A stretch of DNA of 64,000 nt from Lysobacter sp. M2-1. GTDB taxonomy: Bacteria; Pseudomonadota; Gammaproteobacteria; Xanthomonadales; Xanthomonadaceae. Below the pieces are notes generated by a model. That model worked only from the letters and a program-made list of their open reading frames with translations, ran no database searches and was not told the DNA's origin. Below are positions 25,057 through 33,563 of the stretch, in pieces. Location of the stretch: contig NZ_JAKPBU010000001.1 of assembly GCF_022662495.1 (NCBI RefSeq), positions 1,612,001-1,676,000 of the forward strand. Direction: 5' to 3'. The position numbers and the translations under genes were made by a program. Within the stretch, counting starts at the first letter, position 1. Each line of letters starts with the position of its first letter.

Positions 25057-25070
25057 TAGAATGCGCGCCA
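25057..25070 (+). promoter_or_regulatory. -10 box giving a leaderless start for the transglycosylase gene
   Basis: TAGAAT at 25057-25062 is followed by seven bases and the ATG at 25070, with no ribosome-binding sequence. This is the expected layout of a leaderless transcript and argues for 25070 rather than the ATG at 25061, which lies inside the hexamer. Confidence 0.5.
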
Positions 25071-25852
25071 TGCTGTCCCGCGGCCTGCTCCTGCTGATGT
25101 TGTTTGCGGCCTGCGCCCTGCCGGTGCAGGCGCGCACGGTGTATCGCTGCCTGCGCGATGGCACGGTCAGCCTGGCGACGGCGGCCGAGCCGGGTTCGAA
25201 GTGCGAGGCGAAGCAGATCGAGGACCATCCGGCCAAGGTCACCAACATCTGGGGCGACCTGGGCGTGATCCACGGCACGCTGTACGAGTGGGAATCCGAG
25301 GGCAAGACCATCTACACCACGCGCAACCTGCCCGGCGCGAAGCCCTACCTGAAGTTCACCGTGGAAACGCCCAAGGGTTCACCCGCGCACGAAGGCCTGG
25401 GCAAGGTCGGCAAGCCGCGCCTGGACATGTACGCCTGGCAGTTCAAGGCTGCGGCGAAGGCAAACAAGCTCGACGATGCCTGGCTGCGCGCGATCGCCCA
25501 CGCCGAAAGCGGATTCGAAGCCGATGCGATCTCGAGCAAGGGCGCGCAGGGCGTGATGCAGCTGATGCCCGAGGTGGCGCGCGAATACGGCGTCGCAAAT
25601 CCGTTTGCCTCGTCCGATTCGATCAATGCGGGGGCGAAATATCTGCGCAGCCTGCTGCGCCGCTACAACGGCGACCTGACCCTGGCCGCGGCGGCCTACA
25701 ACGCCGGCATCGGCGCGGTGGCGAAGTTCGGCGGTGTGCCGCCGTACCGGGAGACCCTGGCCTACGTGGGCAAGGTGCGCGCCCTGCACGAGCGCTACCG
25801 CGCCGCGATGAAGCTGCCGCCGCTACCGGGGCCGCTGCGCGCGGCGGAATGA
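25070..25852 (+). CDS. Lytic transglycosylase (SLT domain) with DUF4124-like N-terminus
   Basis: A 260-residue exported protein with a signal peptide ending VQA. It has a DUF4124-like N-terminal segment (VYRCLRDGTVSLATAAEPGS) and an SLT-type goose-lysozyme-like domain, with the catalytic Glu in IAHAESGFEADA and the SKGAQGVMQLMPE and AAAYNAGIGAV motifs. It cleaves the glycan strands of peptidoglycan to form 1,6-anhydro-muropeptides. The start is placed at 25070 from the leaderless promoter. It stands alone between the unknown exported protein and a convergent sugar dehydrogenase gene. Confidence 0.88.
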   Translation: MLSRGLLLLMLFAACALPVQARTVYRCLRDGTVSLATAAEPGSKCEAKQIEDHPAKVTNIWGDLGVIHGTLYEWESEGKTIYTTRNLPGAKPYLKFTVETPKGSPAHEGLGKVGKPRLDMYAWQFKAAAKANKLDDAWLRAIAHAESGFEADAISSKGAQGVMQLMPEVAREYGVANPFASSDSINAGAKYLRSLLRRYNGDLTLAAAAYNAGIGAVAKFGGVPPYRETLAYVGKVRALHERYRAAMKLPPLPGPLRAAE

Positions 25853-25978
25853 TCGCGCCACCGATCACCTGCCCACCGCGACTGCTGCAAGCCGCCGCAG
25901 CGGCCCTGGACATAGACTTGGCGTGGTTAATCCGGCTTGCCGGCTCATCCGTCGTAGCGGAACGACACAGTAAGAATC

Positions 25979-27169
25979 TCACCCCGCCGGCATCAGCTTG
26001 AGCAGCCGTCCGCCACCGCCGTTGCGCTCGTCCTCGAGCAGCCAGACCGCGCCATCGGGACCCTGTTCCACTTCGCGGATGCGCGCGCCCATCTCGTAGC
26101 GGGCGGCTTCGCGCGCGCTGTCGCCGTTGACCTGCACATCGATCAGCGCTTGCGAGGACAGGCCGCCGATCAGCAGATCGCCCTTCCAGTCCGGAAACAG
26201 ATCGCCCGAATAGATCACCAGCCCGGCCGGCGAGATCACCGGGTTCCAGCTGGTCGCCGGCGCGTGGAATTCCGGGCGCGTGTCGTGGTCGGGGATCGGC
26301 CGGCCGTCGTAGTGGTCGCCGTTGGACACGATCGGGTAGCCGTAGTTGTCGCCGCGCACGACCAGGTTGACCTCGTCGCCGCCTGCCGGCCCCATCTCGT
26401 GTTCCCACAGCCGGCCCTGCGCATCGAACGCGATGCCCAGCACGTTGCGATGGCCGAGCGTCCACACCTGGGAGGCGATCTCGCCCTGACCGGCGAACGG
26501 ATTGTCGGTCGGCACGCTGCCATCGTCGTTGAGGCGCACGATCTTGCCCAGGTTGGACTTCATGTCCTGGGCCGGATCGAACTTCTGGCGCTCGCCAGAG
26601 CTGATGAACAGCGATTTGCCGTCCGGCGAGAAGACCATGCGATGGCTGTAATGACCACGTCCACTCACTTTCGGCACCTGCCGCCAGATCACCTTCACCT
26701 CGGACAGCGCTCCGGCGCCGCTCGCGTCCAGGGTGAGTTTGCCGCGCGCGACTGCACCGCCACGGGTGTCGCCATCGCCGGCTTCGGCATAGCTCAGGTA
26801 GACCAGGCCGTTGCTGGCGAACTGCGGATGCAGCACCACGTCACCCAGCCCGCCCTGTCCGCCGTGGTCGACCTCCGGTACTCCGCTGACATCGCCGGTC
26901 TTCTTCGATGCGATGTCGAACAGCTTGAGCTGGCCGGTCTTCTCGGTGACCAGCAGGCGCCCGTCCGGCAGGAAGGTCATCGCCCAGGGCTCGTCGAACT
27001 CAGCGAACGGCGTCGCCGTAAACGGTTTGCCGGGGGAGCGTTCCGCGGTGCCGGCCTGCGCCGTCTGCGCTGGCTGATCTGTCTCGGGCGCCGAATCGGC
27101 AGTGGCGGCGGTGCCGTTGCAGGCGACGAGTACCAGGGCGAGGCAGGTGGTCAGGGGCGCAATGCGCAT
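25979..27169 (-). CDS. PQQ-dependent soluble aldose dehydrogenase-like lipoprotein
   Basis: A 396-residue protein with a lipoprotein signal ([10 protein letters not shown]). It has the six-bladed beta-propeller fold of the YliI/Asd family of PQQ sugar dehydrogenases: [51 protein letters not shown] and [16 protein letters not shown]. It probably oxidises an aldose at the periplasmic face using PQQ. Start ATG 27169 (GGAG before it) gives a good signal, whereas the upstream frame to 27208 does not. No PQQ synthesis genes are in the window. Confidence 0.87.
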   Translation of the reverse strand: MRIAPLTTCLALVLVACNGTAATADSAPETDQPAQTAQAGTAERSPGKPFTATPFAEFDEPWAMTFLPDGRLLVTEKTGQLKLFDIASKKTGDVSGVPEVDHGGQGGLGDVVLHPQFASNGLVYLSYAEAGDGDTRGGAVARGKLTLDASGAGALSEVKVIWRQVPKVSGRGHYSHRMVFSPDGKSLFISSGERQKFDPAQDMKSNLGKIVRLNDDGSVPTDNPFAGQGEIASQVWTLGHRNVLGIAFDAQGRLWEHEMGPAGGDEVNLVVRGDNYGYPIVSNGDHYDGRPIPDHDTRPEFHAPATSWNPVISPAGLVIYSGDLFPDWKGDLLIGGLSSQALIDVQVNGDSAREAARYEMGARIREVEQGPDGAVWLLEDERNGGGGRLLKLMPAG

Positions 27170-27284
27170 GGCGATCTCCGAAGGAAGGCAGGCGGGCGTT
27201 GTAAACAAGCCGGTGCAAGCGCGCCGTGATGCCGCGCAAGGCGGCGGCTGCTAACGTGCCGAGTGTCTTCCCCCGGAGCGTCCC

Positions 27285-27767
27285 ATGTCCAATATGTCCC
27301 TGACGATCCTGTGCGTGATCCTCCTGGCAGCCGGCTGTACGCGTACCCCGCCGGCACCGGAACAGGACACACCGGCTCCTGCCGCAGCAGCGAAGCAGCC
27401 GCCCGCGTCCGCGTTGGAAACGCCGCCGCCGATGCCGTCGAACGGGCAGGCCGATGCGAATGTCCCCGCCTTCGCCGACAAGGTCTGGCGCGTGGTTTCA
27501 TCGACCGGCGTCGAACCGGGCACGACCTACGCGTTTCTGGCCGACGGCACCCTGGTGATCGAAAACCCGATCGGCAATCCGCCCGGCTACGGCAAATGGC
27601 GTTACCAGGACGGCAAGCTGTCGATCGAGGAGGAAGGCATCGCCTATCCCACCGACATCCTGCACATGGATGGCAACCGGCTTGAACTGCGCAGCCACAA
27701 TCCTGGTGGCACTCTGGACATCATCCTGGAGCACGTGCCCGGCGCCACGTTGCCCGAAGCGCCGTAG
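27285..27767 (+). CDS. Lipoprotein of unknown function
   Basis: A 160-residue lipoprotein (CVILLAAGCTRT signal) with a Pro/Ala-rich linker at about 20-55 and a compact beta domain (VWRVVSSTGVEPGTTYAFLADGTLVIE, GKWRYQDGKLSIEE). The domain pattern resembles small lipocalin or META-like domains, but I cannot assign a family. CCGGAG precedes the ATG. It is convergent with the symporter gene by 10 bp and divergent from the sugar dehydrogenase. Confidence 0.72.
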   Translation: MSNMSLTILCVILLAAGCTRTPPAPEQDTPAPAAAAKQPPASALETPPPMPSNGQADANVPAFADKVWRVVSSTGVEPGTTYAFLADGTLVIENPIGNPPGYGKWRYQDGKLSIEEEGIAYPTDILHMDGNRLELRSHNPGGTLDIILEHVPGATLPEAP

Positions 27768-27777
27768 GCCGGGGTCG

Positions 27778-29040
27778 TCAATCCGACGTCGTTGTCGGAT
27801 CCGGGGCCGCATCGGGGCTCGCGCGCCGCGCCACCACCGCGGTAGCGGTCAGGTCGCCGGTGACGTTGCCCACGGTGGCGAACACGTCGGGAATCGTGTC
27901 CAGCGCCAGCAGGATGCCCAACGGTTCCAACGGCAGATGCATCGCCTGCGCCACCGGCAGGTTGGTGGCCATGAAGATGGCCTGGCCCGGCAGGCCCACC
28001 GAACCCATGCTCACCACGACCGCCAGTGCCGCGCCGCCCGCCAGCGTCACCGGATCGAGCGGAATGCCGTAGGCCCAGGCGATGAACGACGCCACGCAGA
28101 TGTACTGCACCGGGCTGGTGATGCGAAACAGCGACACCGCCATCGGCAGCACCAGCGATGGCACCGCGACCGGATAGCCCAGCCGCGTGCGCGCCGATTC
28201 CATCATCGCCGGCAGCGACGCCAGCGAGGACTGGGTGCTTGCCGCGATCGCCTGCGCGGGGATGATCGCCGATGCAAAGCGGCCGAATCGCTCGCGGCCG
28301 GCCAGCACCGCCACCGGATACAGCAGCAGTGTGGTGATCACATACATCACGATCAGCAAGGCGATGTAGTACCCCAGCGCGGCCAGCAGGCTGTGGCCCA
28401 CGGTCGCGGTGACCGCCAGCGCCAGCGCGAATACGCCCAGCGGTGCGGCCAGCAGCACCCAGCGCACGATCACGATCATGGTGTCGGCGATGCCGTGGAC
28501 GATGCGCAGCAACGCAACGCGCCGCTCCTCCTCGATCCGGGTCAGGGCGAAGCCGAAGAACAGCGAAAACACCACCAGCGGCAGCATCGCCCCGGCCGCA
28601 GCCGCAGCGACCGCGTTGCTGGGGACCACGCCGGCGAGCCACTCTGCGAGTCCGGCGGTTCCGGCGGCGGCTTCGGTGGGTGCCATCGCACCCCGCAGCG
28701 CCTGCACCAGGTCCGGATTGCGCGGCAGCAGCGCGAGGAAGGTGGGGGCAAGCACGGCCGTCAGCGCCGAAGCCAGCGACAGCAACACCACGAACACGAT
28801 GACCGCAGTGCGCGCCGTGCGTCCCGTGGAGGCAGCGCTGCGCGCGGCGTTGATGCCGATCACGATCATGGCTGCGACCAGGGGCACCACCGTCATCTGC
28901 AGCGCGTTCAACCAGACCTTGCCGATGGGCTGGGCGATGGCCGCGACGCGCGCTGCCGAATCCGCATCCCAGAAACCCAGCGCCAGGCCGATCAGGGCGC
29001 CAAGGGCGAGGGCGAGCAGTACGCGGGTGGTGTTGGACAT
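27778..29040 (-). CDS. Dicarboxylate/amino acid:cation symporter (SDF/DctA family)
   Basis: A 420-residue polytopic membrane protein of the sodium:dicarboxylate symporter family. Evidence includes KVWLNALQMTVVPLVAAMIV at its third helix, a Ser-rich re-entrant loop (SSLASLP), and the C-terminal MGSVGLPGQAIFMAT and DRFPDVF-like (LDTIPDVFATVGNVTGDLTA) motifs that bind substrate and cations. It imports C4-dicarboxylates or Glu/Asp-type amino acids. ATG 29040 has GAGG in front, and a TTG one codon upstream is less likely. A REP pair lies upstream. Confidence 0.9.
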   Translation of the reverse strand: MSNTTRVLLALALGALIGLALGFWDADSAARVAAIAQPIGKVWLNALQMTVVPLVAAMIVIGINAARSAASTGRTARTAVIVFVVLLSLASALTAVLAPTFLALLPRNPDLVQALRGAMAPTEAAAGTAGLAEWLAGVVPSNAVAAAAAGAMLPLVVFSLFFGFALTRIEEERRVALLRIVHGIADTMIVIVRWVLLAAPLGVFALALAVTATVGHSLLAALGYYIALLIVMYVITTLLLYPVAVLAGRERFGRFASAIIPAQAIAASTQSSLASLPAMMESARTRLGYPVAVPSLVLPMAVSLFRITSPVQYICVASFIAWAYGIPLDPVTLAGGAALAVVVSMGSVGLPGQAIFMATNLPVAQAMHLPLEPLGILLALDTIPDVFATVGNVTGDLTATAVVARRASPDAAPDPTTTSD

Positions 29041-29088
29041 CAATCGACCTCGGATGTGGGCAGGGAACGGAACGGCGCTGCGAGGATT

Positions 29089-29151
29089 GTGGGGGCGACA
29101 TAAGTCGCGAGCTTTTTGGGGGGAAGCGTTCGCGACTTACGTCGCTCCTAC
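29089..29151. repeat. REP doublet (BIME), GTRGGRGCGAC family
   Basis: Two inverted 22-bp REP units face each other. The unit at 29089-29110 reads GTGGGGGCGACATAAGTCGC, and that at 29151-29130 on the other strand reads GTAGGAGCGACGTAAGTCGC. They match at 18 of 22 positions including flanks. The pair sits in the gap between the symporter start and the end of the YkuD gene. This REP type is common in Xanthomonadaceae. Confidence 0.75.
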
Positions 29152-29156
29152 GCACA

Positions 29157-29921
29157 TCAGGGCAGATCCCAGCTCTCCTGCAGCCGCTGGTATTCGACCT
29201 CCGGCAGCAACACGAACACAGGCTGCATTTCCGGTTTCAGCCAGCGGTACAGCCGCGCCATTGATTCGGGCGCCATCGCGGTGCAGCCCGCGGTGGGTTG
29301 GCCCGGCGCTTTCCACAGATGGGCGAAGATGCAGCTGCCGCCGCTTTTGATCGCTGCGGCGTTGTGCAGGATCACGAATCCGTTGCGGTAGCGCTCGTCG
29401 CCCTGGTTGTGCAGGTCCAGGCGCATCGGCTCGGTCGAGCCTTCCACCGCCGCCGCGCCCACCTCGCGGGCGTCGACGATGCGGTTGTACAGTGGCGAAG
29501 CAGGTACATCCATGCACCAGCTGTCCGCGTGCATCTGCTGGTAGGGCAGGGCCGTGTCGGCGCGCGCCGCGTAACCGAAGGCCGGGCCGATGGCGAACAC
29601 TCCGGCGGGAGCGCGACCGTCGCCTTCGCGTTTCTGCACGCCAGGCTGGGTCGGGTGCAGGCCCACGCCCCAGGCGCTGCCGCTGCGACCGACGGTGATT
29701 GCGACGCTATCGCCCTGTTCCTGCCAGCGGCCGCCGGCGCTGCGTTCGTAGGTGCGCAGCAGGCCCTGGGTCGCGTTCCAGTCGGCAGTGGTCACCAGGA
29801 TCAGCTGCCGCGACTGCGACCATGCGTTGCCGCCAGATGCGCGCCCGCCCTGCGTGGCACAGGCGGCGAGAGCGAACGCGTAGATCAGCGCGATGGTTGC
29901 GGTCAGGATTCTGGACGACAC
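29157..29921 (-). CDS. YkuD-fold (L,D-transpeptidase-like) exported protein
   Basis: A 254-residue exported protein whose signal ends near ALAACATQ (possible lipoprotein Cys). The C-terminal half has the L,D-transpeptidase family order: FVILHNAAAIKSGGS, FAHLWK (H200), then TAGCTAM with the candidate cysteine C213. Such enzymes form or cut 3-3 or lipoprotein links in peptidoglycan, and some periplasmic members act as amidases. Start GTG 29921 has CGGAG before it and avoids overlap with the RpiR gene, whose stop is 27 nt upstream. It ends the minus-strand wall-peptide operon. Confidence 0.84.
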   Translation of the reverse strand: MSSRILTATIALIYAFALAACATQGGRASGGNAWSQSRQLILVTTADWNATQGLLRTYERSAGGRWQEQGDSVAITVGRSGSAWGVGLHPTQPGVQKREGDGRAPAGVFAIGPAFGYAARADTALPYQQMHADSWCMDVPASPLYNRIVDAREVGAAAVEGSTEPMRLDLHNQGDERYRNGFVILHNAAAIKSGGSCIFAHLWKAPGQPTAGCTAMAPESMARLYRWLKPEMQPVFVLLPEVEYQRLQESWDLP

Positions 29922-29947
29922 GAAGCCACTCCGGGCCTGCAGGGGAT

Positions 29948-30793
29948 TCAAGTATCCAGCATCGGCTGGATGCGTTCGAGGTTGGTCTCCAGCTGGTCCA
30001 GGCGTCCGCGATCCTCGCACAGCACCAGGCCGACCAGATCCAGCAGCTGCTGCAGTGCCGCCTGATACAGCATCGGCTCGACCTGGGTCCGCTCGTCATG
30101 AGCCGAAACAAGCAGCGACAGGTTGGCGTGCGCACGCAGCGGATTGGCGCTGTGCCGGGTGATGGTGACCACGGTGCCATGGCGTTCGCGGAACAGCTGG
30201 CCGATCCGGCACAGCGAGGCCTGGCGACCGTGTTCGGAGAATACGAACAGCACATCGCCGGCGCCAGCCGACGAGACGCCTGCCGGCATCATCACCGGAT
30301 CGAAGTGATAGATCGCCAGCACGCCGAGCAGCGACAGCTGCATGGCGAAGGCGCGGGCATGGATCCCGTCACGGCCCAAGCCGATCACGAACACCTTGTC
30401 CGCGCCGCGGATGGCGTTGGCGATGGCGTCGATCTTCTCCGGCGGGTTGAGCGAGCGGGTCTCGGCCTCGGCGCGCGCCTTGGCGTGCCAGAGCTCTCCG
30501 GCGAGGGCCGCATGCGGATCGTCGGGGTGATCCGCGGCAACGTCGCCGCTCTCGGCGCCATCGCCGCGCGCCAGCGATTCGCCGATCGAGAACTTCAGGT
30601 CCGGATAGCCCTTGAAGCCGAGTTTCTGGCTGAACTTCACCACGCTCGACTGGCTGATCCCCAGCGCGTCGGCGAGCTGCTGCGAGGAGTAGTCGCGCAG
30701 CAGCTGGGCGTTGTCGAGCAGGAAGTCGGCGATGCGCCGCTCGATCGCCGACATGCTGTCGCGCTCGGCGCGGATCCGGAGCAGGGGCGACAT
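29948..30793 (-). CDS. RpiR/MurR-type transcriptional regulator with SIS domain
   Basis: A 281-residue regulator with an N-terminal RpiR helix-turn-helix (YSSQQLADALGISQSSVVKF at about 34-53) and a C-terminal SIS sugar-phosphate isomerase domain (VFVIGLGRDGIHARAF, ...GVSSAGAGDVLFVFSEHG). E. coli MurR, of the same family, senses MurNAc-6-phosphate. Lying in an operon with a dipeptide epimerase and NlpC/P60 peptidase, it probably senses a muropeptide-derived amino sugar phosphate and controls this locus (inference). The start ATG 30793 is 9 nt past the epimerase stop. Confidence 0.85.
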   Translation of the reverse strand: MSPLLRIRAERDSMSAIERRIADFLLDNAQLLRDYSSQQLADALGISQSSVVKFSQKLGFKGYPDLKFSIGESLARGDGAESGDVAADHPDDPHAALAGELWHAKARAEAETRSLNPPEKIDAIANAIRGADKVFVIGLGRDGIHARAFAMQLSLLGVLAIYHFDPVMMPAGVSSAGAGDVLFVFSEHGRQASLCRIGQLFRERHGTVVTITRHSANPLRAHANLSLLVSAHDERTQVEPMLYQAALQQLLDLVGLVLCEDRGRLDQLETNLERIQPMLDT

Positions 30794-30802
30794 GTGCGTG
30801 GC

Positions 30803-31900
30803 TCAGCCGGGAATCGGTTCCAGGCCGCGGATCTCGCGGATCCCCAGCCCCGGTGCGTCGGAGATCGAGATCTCCGACTCGTTGAAGGTCACGCCACCAT
30901 CGACCGGGTCGAACCTGGCGAGCGAGGGCCCGTCCAAGTCGACCTTGGTGATGACGTCCGCCTTGGCCACGGCCAGGTGCACCGCCGCCGCCACGCTGAT
31001 GCTGGTCTCGATCATGCAGCCAATCATGCACTGGACACCGTACAGCGCGGCGATGTCGGCGATCCGCACCGCGTTGGAGATGCCGCCGGTCTTCATCAGC
31101 TTGATGTTGATGATGTCGGCCGCGCGGCGCTCGATCAGGTCGATCACCTGCAGCGGCCCGAACACGCTTTCATCAGCCATCACCGGCGTATGCACCCGGT
31201 CGGTCACGTACTTCAGACCGCTGATGTCCTGTGCCTTCACCGGCTGCTCGAGCAGTTCCAGATGCACGCCCGCTTCTTCGAGCAGATGCATGGCGTGCAC
31301 CGCCTGCTTCGCGGTCCAGCCCTGGTTGGCGTCCAGCCGCAGCAAAGCCCGCCCTTCGACCGCGGCATGGATCGCCTTGACCCGCTCGATGTCCACGCCG
31401 ATGTCCTTGCCGACCTTGATCTTCAGCGACTCGAATCCGCGATCCACGGCCGAAATCGAATCGGCCACCATCTTGTCGATGTGGTCGACGCTGATGGTGA
31501 TGTCGGTGGTGATTACCGGCTCGCCGCCGCCGAGCATCTGGTACAGGGGCGCGCCGTAGAGCTGGCCCCACAGGTCGTAGACCGCGATCTCGACCGCGGC
31601 CTTGGCGCTGGTGTTGCGCTCCAGCGCGGTCTGCACGATGCGGGTGATGCGGTTGAGGTTGGCGATGTCCTCGCCCACCAGACGCGGCGCGATGTGCTTG
31701 CGGATCGCCTCGATGATCGAGCCATGGGTATCGCCGGTGATCGGCGCGGTGGCCGGCGCCTCGCCGTAGCCGACGTTGCCGCTGTCGGTATGGATGCTGA
31801 CCACGATGTCCTCGACGGTATCCACCGTGCGCAGCGCGGTCTTGAACGGTGTCTTCAGCGGCACCCGCAGCATGCCCAGCCGGATCTCGGTGATCTTCAT
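30803..31900 (-). CDS. Dipeptide epimerase (L-Ala-D/L-Glu epimerase-like)
   Basis: A 365-residue enolase-superfamily enzyme of the muconate-lactonizing subgroup: KIKVGKD at 160-166 (K160 and K162), metal ligands D190, E218 and D243 (DANQGW, LLEQP, MADES), and the second-face lysine around 267-270 (IKLMKTGG). In this subgroup L-Ala-D-Glu from murein tripeptide is epimerised to L-Ala-L-Glu for use as an amino acid source (YcjG, YkfB). Start ATG 31900 has AGGAAAACG before it. It lies with NlpC/P60 upstream and the RpiR regulator 9 nt downstream. Dipeptide specificity is inferred from context. Confidence 0.84.
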   Translation of the reverse strand: MKITEIRLGMLRVPLKTPFKTALRTVDTVEDIVVSIHTDSGNVGYGEAPATAPITGDTHGSIIEAIRKHIAPRLVGEDIANLNRITRIVQTALERNTSAKAAVEIAVYDLWGQLYGAPLYQMLGGGEPVITTDITISVDHIDKMVADSISAVDRGFESLKIKVGKDIGVDIERVKAIHAAVEGRALLRLDANQGWTAKQAVHAMHLLEEAGVHLELLEQPVKAQDISGLKYVTDRVHTPVMADESVFGPLQVIDLIERRAADIINIKLMKTGGISNAVRIADIAALYGVQCMIGCMIETSISVAAAVHLAVAKADVITKVDLDGPSLARFDPVDGGVTFNESEISISDAPGLGIREIRGLEPIPG

Positions 31901-31914
31901 CGTTTTCCTTGTTG

Positions 31915-31990
31915 CGTAGGGCGGGTCTTTAGCCGCCATCGTGTTGTTGCAGTTCGGCTTCGGGTTCGACGGGCCAGGGCCCACCCTACG
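31915..31990. repeat. REP-like inverted pair with GTAGGG heads
   Basis: GTAGGGCGGGT (31915-31925) faces GTAGGGTGGGC read on the other strand (31989-31979). Between them lie C/G-rich arms including TTAGCCGCC and GGGCCAGGGCCC. The TAG of the second head is also the stop codon of the NlpC/P60 gene (31986-31988). It probably marks the 3' end of that gene inside the operon. Confidence 0.6.
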
Positions 31991-33392
31991 GCCGGATCCG
32001 TTGGATATTGGTCATCCGATCGATGTAGCTGTGCTCCTGGTCGAACCGCAGCGGCGTCAGCGGCGTGACCGAGACGCCGTTGAGGTGCCCGGAGACCAGC
32101 CGGCCGTCCGCGCCACGCCAGCTGCCGCCATTGGTGTCGTGGATCACGTAGGGCATGCCCTGGTCGTGCCCGATCACCATCATGACGTGGCCGGGAATGT
32201 AGACCAGGTCGCCCACCCGCAACTCGTGCGCCAGTTGCGCGCGCCTGGCCGCGTCGTCGGCCGCGTTCAGGGCGATGCGGTTGAGCGCCGGGCTCACGCC
32301 CTGGTCGCGGGTGTTGCGCGGCAGGATCACCCCCATGCTGCGATAGACCTCGGACACGAAGCCGCTGCAGTCGCGCGCGTCGTAGTCGTGGCCCCAGCCG
32401 TAACGTTCGCCGAGGAACTTGAAGCCCTGCCGGAGCAGGTTGCCCGGAGTGAGCGGCAGGTAGTCCGGCGACACGTCCGCGGTGCGCGGCAGCAGCGCCG
32501 GCGCGATCCGCAGGCGTCCATCCGCGTCGCGCACCGGCAGCTCGATCACGTACGAAGCATAGGCCGCCTGGCCGTTGACGCCGCGCTCCCCGGGAAAGTC
32601 GCGCAGCCACGGCACACGCACGCCCATGTCCAGCTGCAGGTCCGACAACGCCGGTTGTTCGGGCGTGGTGGTGGTGCGGACCTCGGCCCCGGTGACCACG
32701 AGGTATGGCGTCCTGTCGGCGTAACCGAGCACCGTGGCCTTGTCTCCTTCCGCCACGAAACGCTTCTCGATCCATGCCGCGTAGAGATTGCCGACTACGA
32801 ACCACCAGTCGCGGTCGCGGCTCTCGTGCACGATCGCCACCGGAGTACCGGGAAAGAACGCGTTCTCCTGGAAGCGGTCGATGTCGGTGTCGCCGATGCG
32901 GTTGAACACGCGGGTCCGCGTCGGGAACGTGCGCAAGGGCGCGCGCTGGACGATCAGGCCATAGCGGGTCGGCTGCGACGGCGGGATCGCCGCCAGATCG
33001 AGCGCTTCGACCCAGCCGTCCACCCTCGCGACCGCGATTTCCGCGCCGCCCTGGTCGTAGAGCGTGCGCGCCGGGCGCGACGACAGGGCTTCGATCCAGG
33101 CGCGCACCTGCGTCGCGGACAGCGCGTCGGGCAAGGTAGCGATATCGCGGGTCGAGGCGTCCATCTGCAGCAGCCGCCGGTTCTGCGCGGCGATCGCGTC
33201 GCGCTCGAGGACGATGGCGTCGGGCCTGCGCTGGAGACCAATCCAATAGGCAGGGTCGAGCTGTGCGGTGTCGACGCCGACGACGCCGGTCGCGCGCGTG
33301 GTTTCGCGTGCCTGCAGTGCCGGCTGTACCAGCAGCAGCGCGATGGCGGCCAGCCCGATCCAGCGTCCCAACGCCCACCTGTGCCTGGTCAT
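31986..33392 (-). CDS. Exported NlpC/P60 peptidase with SH3 domains (copy 1)
   Basis: A 468-residue exported protein with signal peptide. N-terminal helical and SH3-like segments (about 130-290) lead to a C-terminal NlpC/P60 domain with C342 (DCSGF), H402 (IPGHVMM) and a further polar residue at about 418 (VIHDT). The YkfC-like group cuts the gamma-D-Glu to diaminopimelate bond of wall peptides. Start ATG 33392 fits the signal peptide, while a frame to 33452 extends into promoter sequence. A paralogue with the same order lies at 43008. The epimerase that would use the L-Ala-D-Glu product is the next gene. Confidence 0.88.
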   Translation of the reverse strand: MTRHRWALGRWIGLAAIALLLVQPALQARETTRATGVVGVDTAQLDPAYWIGLQRRPDAIVLERDAIAAQNRRLLQMDASTRDIATLPDALSATQVRAWIEALSSRPARTLYDQGGAEIAVARVDGWVEALDLAAIPPSQPTRYGLIVQRAPLRTFPTRTRVFNRIGDTDIDRFQENAFFPGTPVAIVHESRDRDWWFVVGNLYAAWIEKRFVAEGDKATVLGYADRTPYLVVTGAEVRTTTTPEQPALSDLQLDMGVRVPWLRDFPGERGVNGQAAYASYVIELPVRDADGRLRIAPALLPRTADVSPDYLPLTPGNLLRQGFKFLGERYGWGHDYDARDCSGFVSEVYRSMGVILPRNTRDQGVSPALNRIALNAADDAARRAQLAHELRVGDLVYIPGHVMMVIGHDQGMPYVIHDTNGGSWRGADGRLVSGHLNGVSVTPLTPLRFDQEHSYIDRMTNIQRIRP

Positions 33393-33430
33393 TGCAGCCT
33401 CGCGGGCAAGCGGCCCGAGGGCATCATGGA

Positions 33431-33475
33431 ATACATATTTCTTGATTTGCAAGTTCCTAGAATAAATTATTGACG
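33431..33475. promoter_or_regulatory. AT-rich divergent promoter region
   Basis: The 45 bp around ATACATATTTCTTGATTTGC to AATAAATTATTGAC are strikingly AT-rich against very GC-rich surroundings, between the divergent NlpC/P60 and transglutaminase-like genes. TTGATT and TAAATT-like elements are present on the plus strand but with 15 bp spacing, so exact boxes are not assigned. Confidence 0.4.
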
Positions 33476-33563
33476 CCCCCCGGACGCCGTGTTACACAGC
33501 GATGACGGGGGATCACAGGGCAAGGGGACGAGACCGGTGCAGCGCGGCACGCCCCAGACAACG

